NCBI RefSeq assembly: GCF_900496995.4
Contig: NC_044008.1
Span: 7,573,276 to 7,637,275 of the forward strand
Origin: Aquila chrysaetos chrysaetos
Lineage: Eukaryota; Chordata; Aves; Accipitriformes; Accipitridae
Length of the DNA: 64,000 bases
Reading direction: 5' to 3'
Shown here: positions 1-10,526 of the stretch, in pieces
Position numbering within the stretch: the stretch's first letter is position 1
How the letters are laid out: every line of letters begins with the position of its first letter
The notes under the pieces: generated by a model
Databases searched by the model: none
The model's input: the letters and a program-made list of their open reading frames with translations, nothing else
What the model was told of the DNA's origin: nothing
Position numbers and translations under genes: made by a program

Positions 1-2066
1 GAGGTCTAGGAGGCTATGATTTAGGTGTTTCTCCTTTCCTGGGCAGGGTAAGAAATGGGTGTTGGGGAGAGACAGTCTGTACTGTGGGATGGGATTTTTT
101 TAGTCAGGTTAGCCTTTTCTTTCAGCAAGGCTGCCAGACTTGTTTTCCAGAAGCATGGATTGCTTGTGTTCCAATTAAGTAAAATATCTTGAATTATGAT
201 GGCTTTTACCAGGGACCAAGAATTCACAGTCCAGCTTTATTAGAAGTTAGACTCTTGCCAGTGATATATGGTTTCATTTGTTGACATGTTTTCTGTTAAG
301 GCAATTTCTACTGATGTCTAGTTTTCTGCAAATTGAAATGCCATCACCCTACAGAAATCAGTGCTTTCAGCTGTGAGTGTGATTGGATTAGTTGGATCGC
401 TGCATAAAATAATTTTGTGGCTTGTTTTGCAGCTATGATGGTAGAATAATGATCTCTTTTTGCTTCTGAGATAGAAAAAGCATAGTGCAATGTGTTTTGT
501 GAGTGTTTACACCATTATGTTCAGTCCCTTTTGCTTGGTACGACTGATGAATGATATTAGCTTGGGCAGCTTGTGGAGGGTGTCCTCAGCAACATCTGTC
601 AGTAGACAATTGTGTTCTGTCTGACTCTCAGTCACACTGGCTGTGTTCCGCACTTCTGCTCTGAGATGAAAGCTGGAAATGTTCACAGGTCATCATGGAT
701 GAACAACTTCTATTGCTTCAGTTGCCTGGGGAAGTGGTGGACTTACCCTGTTGGAAAACTGGAGCTTTTCTTCAAGGAAATAGGACAGCAGCATGCTCTT
801 GATACACCTGGTATCTTCTTAGTCACAGCCACCCAGCTCATTCCAAGCTGGACTGGAGACTTTTTGTGCATTTGATGAGATAAGACATTATCAATGAAAA
901 TTACAGTACTAGGGTCAATTGGACTGATGCTAGCATGATGATGAGATTCAGAGGTGTCTTTAGGAATGCTCCAGGATGTACCTCCAGAGACTACAAACCA
1001 GCAGGAGTCAAAGGTTTCGTGTCTTCCAGAGCGTGGAGATATATTTTAAGAACTGAAACTCTGAGGCGTCCTTTGTGTCTTAGGTTGGAGGAGAACCCAG
1101 CTGCTGTTTCTTTCCTCCTCTTGTTTTTTTGCCTGTCTTTAGGATCCTTCAGTGATCTTCCTGTGGTCTGAGGGCCAAATGAAAGGGCCAGAAACACAAC
1201 GAAATTGATGACAGTTTTACTAGAAACATCATCTTGGTTTGCAAAGTTGATTCATGAATGTATGGTAATGGAGTTACCATTTGGGGTTATATTTTCTCCT
1301 TCAAAAAGTCAAGAACTAAAGTCTTCCAGATCTGTGGTTCTCATGCGTGTGGTGTGGGAGAGGCTAGTATGTGTAGGGAGAGTGCCAGTTGGCTGGAGGG
1401 GTTTCATGTGTAATCGAAATAAATTACAATGCATAAAAACTTCTGTGTCCTCTGCTTTCTGCCTGAAACAAGAACAGAGCAAACTAGAATGGAAGGGATA
1501 ATGCCATTGCAGGATGTAACTGGGAGGAGAAAGTCTAAGGTTTTGGTCTGCCTCATCTACTAGTTCCAAACTGCTGCTTCTGACCTAAAACTGCCATCAC
1601 ACCTCTTTCTAAAGAGCACCCTGATGGTAGCAGGCTGGAAGCCTACCTAGGAATAGATCATTTGTTTATGTTTCTTTGACAGTCTGTAACTACTGCTTAG
1701 AGGAGCAGCAGTAATCACTAAATCTGTCTGCTTTTCTCGTGTGTTTTAAATTGTGAACTCTTGAGAAAGAAAATGTAGATGTGTTTCCCATCTGCGTAAG
1801 GTATATTCTAGCCAACATTGGAAAGTCAGTAATAGTGTTGTCTTTGAGTCACCTGGATTTTATGAAAGTGTTAAGTCAAAATGGGGTTCTGCCATACTTA
1901 GGAATAATTGGTAATTGCGAAGCCTTGTGGATAGGGCCTTATTACTGAGTATAGAGTGTAACAGTGCATACTGACTTACGCTGTTTTCTCTAGAGAAAGA
2001 ATGATACTTCCTGCTTGGGTATCTTGAATTGTCCATTTGAAATTTTCCTTATTTTTTCTCTAAAAG
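1..2066 (+). other. OPTN: OPTN intron sequence, no exon recognised
   Basis: This stretch lies upstream of the first recognisable OPTN exon and ends in a good acceptor (pyrimidine-rich tract, then AAAAG before the exon). No piece matching the preceding part of optineurin, the acidic linker before the second coiled coil, could be found in any frame. It is read as intron. A very small or diverged exon could have been missed. Confidence 0.55.
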
Positions 2067-2182
2067 GTTGGCAGTGAAGTTGAAACCCTGAATTTGCAAG
2101 TTTGTGCTCTGTTTAAAGAGCTTCAGGAAGCCCATGAGAAGTTAAAAGAAGCAGAATTGATTCAGAAGAAGCTTCAAGAAAA
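2067..2182 (+). CDS. OPTN: OPTN exon: start of second coiled coil
   Basis: The frame opens at phase 0 with [12 protein letters not shown] and ends after two bases of a Lys codon at a GTAAGG donor. The peptide ([16 protein letters not shown]) closely matches human optineurin. It is the first exon recognised in the window. Confidence 0.93.
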
Positions 2183-5100
2183 GTAAGGTTCAGAAGAACA
2201 AAAGTTCTGCTCTGACACCCAGCATATATTTGTATGACAACTCCCACCTTGGGAAACTCACCAGCTCTACAAATATCAACTTAAACACCTGTTTCATAGA
2301 AATGCTGTAAAAGATTGCTCCTCCTTTGTAAGTGGAGATGAAAGTACAGAAATACAGTAATTGTCAGAAAATCTGAGCTGCCAACCTAGTTCTAGAAATA
2401 GAACACCAGTGCCTTGAATTTTAAGACTTGGGTTTTAACCCTTCCTGATGTAAAGGCAAATATTTCCTGTTTTCCACTTCACATAATCAATCCATGTTCT
2501 GGTCTTAGGGGAAGAAGCTAAGGGACCTGGTTATGACCCTTTTCACATGAACTGTCTGTGCTTTTGAAGACCAATTGCATAGGTTATAAAAAGTGGTTAC
2601 AAGACCTTCACTTTAGTTCCTTAGTTTTCTGTCAAATTCCAGTTCTTTGAGATTCATAATAGTAAGAAAGTGAGTGTTGGTTTCAGTGGCTTTGTTTTCT
2701 GATGGTTGTGTATAGATTCCTTTTTGTCTTTCCTTGTTCTTCATCAAAATAAGCCTTTAAAGTGAACCACTTTGTAAAGATTCTCTTTGTAATATGCCTA
2801 GTGTGCCAAATCCACCAGGAAGAGGTGAACAGGAGAGATCAACCTTTTTTCCTTGTTCTGTCAGGTGCCAAGGCCTGGAAAGAAAAAGCTCAGCTGCTGC
2901 ATCGGAATTGGAGGAGAAGCAGCAGCTAATATACACCATCAAGAAGCTGGAACTTCAGGTGGAGAGCATGCAGGCAGAGGTCAAGCTGGAACAAGCCAAG
3001 ACACATGAAGAAAAGTGAGTATGACTTGATTTTATATTCCAGGGAGGTATTGTCAGTGAGGAAGGGAAGTCCAAGGGCACCTGGCCAAAGGGGAATTGAA
3101 TCTGAAATACTATTTTGTGTTCTGCACCCTTTGAAACCATGTTATGTTTGTAGAGTCTGAACTAGAAACCTGCATTCACCTCAGTGTCTATGTCATTTTG
3201 AATCTGGAGTCTCCACATTAGGCCCAAACTGTATTCTTTCATCTACTGAAGCCCTCACTTAGGAAAATTTGAGCTGTAAGCTCTGACTTGTGTCTTCCTT
3301 TTGTCATAAAGTCAAAGGTGGAATAGGGTCAGGTATAACATACAGGTAGAGGAAGCAGGAAAGTGACATCAGCTGTCCCACTGACTAGCAGCGGTAAATG
3401 CGTCCACATCTCGGAAGGCAGGGACAAGTCAGGTGGTGACAATGATGGGAAAGTGACATTAATGAAGAGGTCTGCGGTCCCTACACTACATTTGCAACTA
3501 GGAGAGGTAAGTGTGCAGTGAAGCTGAGGTGAAGAGACTCGCTGTTTGCTCTGGTTCCCTGCTCCCTGTCATCATGTGCAGTCCATGTAAGCAGTGTGCA
3601 AATGTCAGTCCAAGCTGTACAGAGAGGCTGAACTTCCTGAAGGACTTGTCATAGCTGCTGGAGAAGCTGCTTGTTATCTTTGGAGTCTGTGTCTGGTTCT
3701 TCTCCTGATGAATTCTCATTCTCTTGAAGTATCTGAGTCAAGGCTTGGATGTCTTCCTAAGAGAGGTGTTACATTTTGAACAGAATTTGTGAGCTTGATA
3801 TAAAAATATTGCGTGATGGATTCTTCAATATCAAATGCAGACGATCAGTAAGGACATTTGTTTGGACTCAGTCCATGGATAGAGCAGCACAGAAATCATT
3901 GGAAGAGAGATGTTGAGACGCAGAGCATGATTTTTTTCTCATTAGAAATGCAGTTTCATTTGCAAGGAGCTGGTGGTGGCTTTTTTCTAAATTCTAACAG
4001 GTTATTTAGATTTCAGAGAAATTTTAAGTGTTTCAAACTTTCACCTCTTTTCTTGTCATAAACAGGGCAAGATATAGTAGCTTGCAGGATGCATATAGCA
4101 AACTCGTTCCTGAGCTCACTGAGGCAATGAAAAGAATCGATGAAATGAAACTCAAAGAGGTAAGCTCATCACAAGAACAAGTCATAATTAATTAGGGGAA
4201 AGCGGGAAGGGATGGGAGATTGTATCCAGGAACAAATTTGGGCAGGAAACAGTTGTTGTCCCTTCCACATAATACATACACATACATACATTCCAACATA
4301 GCAGCATTGTACTGATAAACATATATCCTGTGCTGTCAGTTATAGAAAACTTTATCCACACATCAGTACTGCCATGGTGTTTCCTAGATAAGGTCTAATC
4401 TGCAGTGCCGTGTGGAGTCCAGTCCTTAGAGATCAGTGATATGCAAAGGCATATAGGTGTTCCTGCAGCATAATTTGTAAATGTGGGAAGGCAGACCTCT
4501 AGACATTTTTGTAATCTTAAATAGAATGCCCACCACAGTGAGGTCTTGTTCATAACTGAGGCTCCATGGAAGTGCCAGATTCTTCTGTATAATTTTGGAA
4601 AGTGGGGAAACGTAATTTGCAGTGTCTATTAGGGAGTTCTCTTTTAACTTGATACAACGTAGTTTGAAAGCTCAAAACTAATCTTTAAAATAAAATATCA
4701 ATCACCACTGCTGTCTTAGTCCAAGTTCCTTTGATGACCAAAATTGGAAGCTTTTCCAAGGGCAGGAGGAGTAAGAAGCAACCTTTCACTTCAAGCACAG
4801 TCGTATTCTGTGTTCATCTCATAATCACAGTTCTTCCTTGCAGCTGGACAGAGTGGATAAAGTTGTGGTGGAACAACTGAATGCAAAGGTGGAGTTGGCA
4901 GAACAAGCCCTTGCTGCAAAGCAGCTCCAGATAGATGAAATGAAGCAGGTGATTGCTAAGCAAGAGGAGGACCTTGAAACCATGGCTGTGCTCCGTGCTC
5001 AGGTATCAGCTCTTCAGAATTTGGCTAGTTCCCCCACCCAATATTCAGAAACCAGAAGGAGGTTTGCTCTGCAATACGGAATACATTTCCTCAATTCCAA

Positions 5101-7229
5101 AGCATAATTCCCTTACTCGGCCTGCCTTGCAGATCCCTGCGGAGCCTTTACAACCATTTCCTATGGTTCTGTAGGAGGAACTGTGTATGCTGGAGTCTGG
5201 CACAACAAACAAAAGTTGGAAATAGATGTGTTTGTGTATTTAAAACCACTGTCTTAAGAATCACTGCATATGTTTTAGGGATGATTTTACTCAAACCAGT
5301 GGTGTAAACAGTGACTAAAAAGGGTCTGCCTCACATTTAAGGCACAGAACTGGCAACTTGGCCCGGTTCCGCTGTCTGTGCCACGGATCTGTCTGTGCGA
5401 TTGGTCATGTCACCTCCTCACTGATATTCTGTGCCTCATTTCTGCCTCTGTACAGCAGAGGGCAATAGCACTGTCCCAGATAAGACACTTGAAGTATCAT
5501 ACAGAATCCAGAAACTATTGAGTCTTCTTCACCTTGTAAGTAGTGCAGGTCTTCACTTTGCAGTGTGTAGGTGCTGTGGGAGTGTTTTGAGTAGATGCAG
5601 CCTATGATACAGATTTGTTATTTTGGCATATAATACATGACTATGGTTCAGTCTAAGTTTCAAATTCTTAGCGTGATTTCATTTCTCTGATCAGATGGAA
5701 GTTTATTGTTCTGATTTCCATGCTGAGAGGGCAGCAAGAGAGAAGATCCATGAGGAGAAGGAGCAGTTGGCTGTCCAGCTGGCATACCTGCTAAAAGAGC
5801 AGCAAAACCTTGAAGATCTTGGCCGGTGAGAACAGACTTTGGCTGAGCTGCCTTTGGACTGTCTTGTTATGCTGAGTGCTGGAGTTGACCAACATTGTCT
5901 TGCTAGCATCTCAGTAGAAAGGCAAACAACTTTGCAGACATGTAACAACTTTGCAGACATTTATTTCTTGGTTGATTTGAATTTTAAAAGAGAAAAAAAA
6001 ATGAATTGACTGACTTCTCTTTTTAATTTTGTGATAGAATCTCTGTAAGGTGTGTTAGTTCTTACTTGGGTGCTTTAGCAAGTTTTCACTTCGGATGATT
6101 CATGCTTGGTAAATTCTCCCTGTGGATTCATGTGAGTTTCTTTGGGGTTTGGCCTCAATTTTAGTGGTGAATATGCAGCTAAGCTTGCTGCATGTGTGCC
6201 AGGGATATCTGCTGCTTCTCCGGGTGGCAGTGGTAAGTGAGTACCCATAGTTTCAAGTACTGTGATACCCTGGAATTGCACCAGTTGAGCACTCCTACCT
6301 GTAAAAGAGAAAAAAGAAATATTAACCGTGTGTCTTCCACTCATATTGTGGAAGCCATGGGTACAAGAAGAGTGCCCAGAATTTGAAGAATCGAGTTACA
6401 TTTCACATCAACTGTACACTGAACCCTTTCTCTGGTATAAATTGCCTTTCTACTTTAATCAAATTTGCAGTTTGCCCTGAATAGCTGAGAGTCCTGGAGT
6501 TTTCCAGAGGAGTGTGCCCCAGATCCCTAGGTGTGTAGCTGCCCAAATCCTGCTGGTGTCAGTTGTATGACCCTGATTTCAGCAGGACCTTGGCACGATC
6601 TCACAAAGCGGCAGCATTTCTAGGTCCTGTTTCTGAGCAGCAGTGAACTAAATTCATGACCAGTTGACATGATTTACTTGCAAATCCTTTGATTTATTTT
6701 GAATCCTTTTACCTTTTCTGGGGACAAAGGGAAGATACCTTTTACTGAGTCTTTTTTCAGAGCCCTTGACTTATTTATCCTCCGCAGAAACTCTTTGGCG
6801 GAGATGCAGAATCGCCACGGAGCGAGGGCACCAGATCGGGAACACTCGCCTCGCCTTGTCCAAAGAGGTACCGTAAGCAACCTCTCCAGCTCACGGGGCC
6901 AGGCCCTGCTGTGTTCAGTTTAAAACAGCTTTGCTTGGCTGCAAGCAGCTCCCCAGCTCCCCTGTGGCTATTCTGGCACCTGGGTAGCTGCAGAGAGCAT
7001 GATTCTTTGGCTGTTAGGAGCAAGCCAGTCCTCTTTCAACCACTCTACAAAAAGAGTGGCAAAATCAAGTAATATAACAGGTAATCATTTATATTCTCTG
7101 CTTGCAGGAACTGGTAGTCAAGACTGGCCAGAGCAGCGGAATATCTCAATGTATTCATGTCCCAAATGTGAAGAAATTCTACCTGATTTGGACACACTGC
7201 AGATTCATGTTATGGACTGCATTAATTGA
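2067..7229 (+). CDS. OPTN: Optineurin, C-terminal half (partial gene, seven exons)
   Basis: OPTN is a cytosolic autophagy receptor that binds linear and K63-linked ubiquitin chains, links cargo to the autophagosome and damps NF-kB signalling. Seven exons join in frame (2067-2182, 2865-3014, 4066-4159, 4844-5002, 5695-5825, 6788-6867, 7108-7229). They give 283 residues plus TGA, about the same length as the corresponding part of the 577-aa human protein. Visible in order: coiled coil (start [12 protein letters not shown]), a second heptad region ([20 protein letters not shown]), the UBAN core ([20 protein letters not shown], with the Asp and Glu known to be needed for ubiquitin binding and mutated in ALS), and a terminal C2HC zinc finger (CPKC...HVMDC). 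The LC3-binding motif and first coiled coil would be encoded upstream of the window. The gene runs head-to-tail with MCM10, as in mammals. Confidence 0.96.
2865..3014 (+). CDS. OPTN: OPTN exon: coiled coil
   Basis: Begins with G after TTCTGTCAG, completing the split Lys codon, and reads [20 protein letters not shown] and then [20 protein letters not shown], near-identical to mammals. Donor is GTGAGT. Confidence 0.93.
4066..4159 (+). CDS. OPTN: OPTN exon: coiled coil, diverged
   Basis: Starts after AAACAG and ends in KEGTAAGC. It encodes [20 protein letters not shown], which keeps the heptad pattern but is among the less conserved parts of the protein. It is identified by phase continuity with both neighbours. 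Confidence 0.9.
4844..5002 (+). CDS. OPTN: OPTN exon: coiled coil leading into UBAN
   Basis: Fifty-three full codons between CTTGCAG and GTATCA. The segments [17 protein letters not shown] and [16 protein letters not shown] match human optineurin almost residue for residue and form the N-terminal part of the ubiquitin-binding coiled coil. Confidence 0.95.
5695..5825 (+). CDS. OPTN: OPTN exon: UBAN ubiquitin-binding core
   Basis: Opens [20 protein letters not shown], identical to human in this stretch. It holds the Asp and Glu corresponding to human D474 and E478, known from the family to be required for linear-ubiquitin binding. Ends mid-codon at GTGAGA. Confidence 0.96.
6788..6867 (+). CDS. 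OPTN: OPTN exon: linker before zinc finger
   Basis: Starts after TCCGCAG, completing an Arg codon, and encodes [15 protein letters not shown] and then SPRLVQRG. The EMQ-RHGAR core is conserved with mammals. The exon is more GC-rich than the exons around it. Donor is GTACCG. Confidence 0.92.
7108..7229 (+). CDS. OPTN: OPTN terminal coding exon: zinc finger
   Basis: Starts after TGCTTGCAG and encodes [20 protein letters not shown] and then [13 protein letters not shown] before TGA. The C2HC finger (two Cys, His, Cys) is complete. Length and C-terminus match optineurin. Confidence 0.95.
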
Positions 7230-7975
7230 GTGATGCCCTCCAATTCTTCATCTTCTGAAATTTCACCTGCCAAACACTTTTTTTTTTTTCTTCCTGCTGA
7301 AATAACGCTCAACTCTACAACCCGTGAAGGAGGCTTTCAGGGTTTTTCTCATTAATTCAATGGGAAGAGGGTAAAACTCCTATCCTGCCCTGTACTCACT
7401 AATCTTGTTGTAATCTGCTTTAGGAAAAGGATTTTTATAGGATAACAATATGGATGCATTAAAGAACTCCCAGTGTGTCTGCTGCTATGAAATCTTTAAG
7501 GAACATTCCCCTGATGTGCTCTGCTCTTATGGCTAGCCCCCAGAACAGGGCTGAATCACTGAAGTTGGAAGGGAGATGGGATATATGCTGATCAATTAAA
7601 AGTACTGTGAGCCTGTAAATACTTCATCTCTCATATACTATGTATCAGGAAACTAATACATTAAAAAAGCTGTTTGAGAAGCTTTCAGCAAAATGGAATA
7701 GTGCTGTATTCATCGAGCATTTGAAATGAACCCTGCTCTTTCTCCAGATGGCAGTTTTATTGCTGCCCTTGTGACCATACTAATCTGATGTTAAATTTTT
7801 GATGGCTTATGTAACTTCTTGCTTTAGCCAGATGTGGGTAAGGTTTAAAACAGATCATTTAGGTCTGATATATGTAGCTCCTGGTGTACCCAAGTCACTT
7901 GGTTTTATAGAACTGTTCCTTTTTAAGGTGTTGTCTTGATTCTTCTTTATTATAATAAATTCACTTGAACCTGTA
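7230..7975 (+). other. OPTN: OPTN 3' untranslated region
   Basis: Follows the OPTN stop codon. A canonical AATAAA at 7954-7959 makes cleavage near 7975 plausible. A second AATAAA near 8054 is an alternative end. No other gene signal is seen in this stretch. Confidence 0.6.
7954..7959 (+). terminator. Candidate OPTN polyadenylation signal
   Basis: AATAAA in an AT-rich setting about 730 bases after the OPTN stop. Another copy around 8054 could be used instead. Confidence 0.5.
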
Positions 7976-8827
7976 CAGTATTGTGCTAGAAAGCGCTGAG
8001 ATGGATGTAACCTAATTTAAAAAGAGGAGTATAGTGGATTTTCACATCTCAAAATAAATCTATTGCAAGTGTAAAATTATCTATGCCTGTGAATACTTTG
8101 GAGGCTGAAACAGGACTGCAAATACCTATGGCTGAAAAGCTCATGTAGAAAGAAGTGTAGTGTATTAGTTCTGTTCTTGTCCTCCCTGGTGTTTTTATCT
8201 CAACAAAAAAACAGTTCTTAACTTGCCATTGCATGAGGGAGGAAAAGTCACAACTCTTAACAACACATGAACCAGCATGAACGGCAGGAAGCGACTTGAG
8301 CAAGTTGCTGGGATCCATGCAAATGAGGAGTTGCATGTCTTTTGCAAACAGCTAACATTTGCACTGTTGGAAACTGGCAGGGAAGGGAAGTAAGAGATGC
8401 ATGAAAACCTTCAGCCACAATGGTGCCTCATTATGGCATCGTCTTCCTCCTGAAAAAACAGAAGTGTTGGTCACTTTGGCACTGCCCAGTTGAAAGGAAG
8501 CCTCGGAGTGGTTTTGGACTGATCTGCCAACCGTGGTGTAGGGAAAGATTTTTATTTTTTTCCTCCACTGTTCAAAACTGAATTTCTGGAAGCAAATATG
8601 CCAGGACTCGTTACAATCCAGTACTTAAATCTGTGCCATCTTGTCCTGGGGTAGGTCTGTTAGGCTTACCGAGAGGCACCAGCAAGGTTCATTTGTGCCC
8701 AGTCCACTTCATTCTGATTGCCAGAATTGTGAGCTGGGTGTTCAGAAGGAGCAGGGTGGGATGATCACACAACCTGAATATAAAAGTTCAACATTTTATT
8801 TTTAATATCGCTTTATTACTTCTTGGC

Positions 8828-8985
8828 TCACCCTTCCACTTCAAAGTTGACATTATAATAAGCCTGAATGTTTCCTGATTTGACATTACAGTGCACTGGT
8901 CTCAGAGGTGTTGGGTTGCCAGAGTTAGGAAGCCTGAGTCCTCCTTCATATATAGGCAGTGTGATCTGTAGGAATGCTTGGATCT
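8828..8985 (-). other. Possible terminal exon of an unknown antisense transcript
   Basis: Reading the - strand, a pyrimidine-containing TCTTCTAG acceptor is followed by two bases and about 51 open codons, including LPIYEGGLRLPNSGN and GNIQAYYNVNFEVEG. A TGA follows. Two AATAAA signals lie on the - strand within about 35 bases after the stop (8812-8817 and 8795-8800). I do not recognise the peptide. An open run of this length occurs by chance fairly often, so this is a weak call resting on the combination of acceptor, stop and poly(A) signals. Confidence 0.2.
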
Positions 8986-10369
8986 CTAGAAGATAAAATG
9001 CAAAAGAAACTGCATTTATAACTAAAGCACCTAATAGCGGAGTAGGTTTATGTAAAGGGCAAAACTATAACAAAATGCAATTGTAGTTTTTGCTTGTACA
9101 GTTGTAATGGCTTTAACAAAAGGCAGGGTGCTCTGATCCCCAAACCTTACTCTAACTGTTGGGTGTGCTTATCTGAGGGACTCATCAGTGAAAAAGTTAT
9201 TCAGAATAAAGGCAAGCAAGCAGGAATTTGTGTCTCTGGATTTTAGGCAACTGCATATTCCTAATGCAGAAAGAAATGAGCAGAAGGGAAAAGATGAGGG
9301 GAATGTCCTTTGTGGAGACAGTCGCCTAAAATCCCCCTGAAGGACTGGACCATAAGCTTCCCACAGAACTGGTGTGAGTGAAAGTGATTGACTTCCTTTA
9401 TGTGTCCAGCTTCATTAGGATAGTGCTACAGTCATCATAAACTGCTACTACTGTGCAGTCTGATCAAAATGGTAGCTTTTCAGCATTAGTCTAATAAAAC
9501 AGTTTAAAAGTTTATTTAATGCATTCTACTCAGATCATACTAAATCAGGGTAAAAGACCATTGTAACATTTATTCACCAGCCGAGCCTCAAGTAGTCCAA
9601 AGTGGGAATTTCTGAACAGAAGACTGACAGCTATGACGACAGTATTTACTGTGCCCCATTGCGGGAGTTATGGGAAATAGCATTAGATTTAGTAAATCAG
9701 GGGAGGGACAAAGGAGGTGGGACAGAGTGAGGTGAGTTCAGGACTTAACAGGTCTCCATCAATGCCATTTTTTCTTCATTTGAAAAGTACAGCTACTTCC
9801 ATACCTGTTACGCAGATAATCACGTAATATAATTCAGTCAGAATATATATTGAGAGGTCTTAAACGCCAGGACACATTATGATATGACTACAATTAGCAA
9901 TGGGTTTAGTCCTAAAATCTGGGGTTTCTCAGTTTCCACGTACACCAGAAATGGAGAAAGCAATTGTCACTACTGAGCTACAAAAGGACGGTCCCTTCCC
10001 CACAAGCACTACACCAGGGAGGTAGGACTCAGTGTTCAAACATCCGACACCCTCCCTGGAGTGTTGCGTTTGTGAAGGAGCCACGTGCTCACCCTCCCTG
10101 ACGTGGCTTAAGAGCTGTGTCACCTGTCCATAAGAAATGAGAGACTATGCTCTCTGACAACAGCAACTGGTCCATGGCCTTTATTGCCAGCTTATTTCAT
10201 GGAGGTGTTTCACTTCCAGAAACACGGGATTCCAATTTTAAGAGAGATTAGCTAGAAGAATCATCCATTTTTGTCATTGTTTGTCCTCTCTCCACTGTGC
10301 TCATGGGGTCTATGAGAAGATCCCAGCTCAGTGCTTTGACTGGTGAGGAGAAAGGGCATACTCATGCAC

Positions 10370-10526
10370 CTGGAAGAGGGGTTCTGGTTTGGGGATGGCT
10401 GTTCTAGCATAATAGGGTACATGGAAAACTCCACTGGGCCCCCATCTTCAGACAAGGTCATGCAGACCATTCTCAAGGAAAAGAAGTCAAGCCGTAATAC
10501 AGAGTCCAAGCGCTCGTGCTGTCCGG
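10370..10526 (-). other. Possible internal exon of an unknown antisense transcript
   Basis: On the - strand, a CTCCATCAG acceptor and an AG|GTGCAT donor bracket 157 bases with 51 open codons (for example LDFFSLRMVCMTLSEDGGP). The + strand is also open over most of the interval, so coding on either strand, or none, is possible. Its end phase does not join directly to the candidate terminal exon near 8.9 kb. The peptide is not recognised. Confidence 0.15.

Noticed and set aside
8049-8336. 95-codon - strand open frame downstream of OPTN
   Set aside because: Length is within chance expectation in this AT-rich region. No acceptor or family match supports it.
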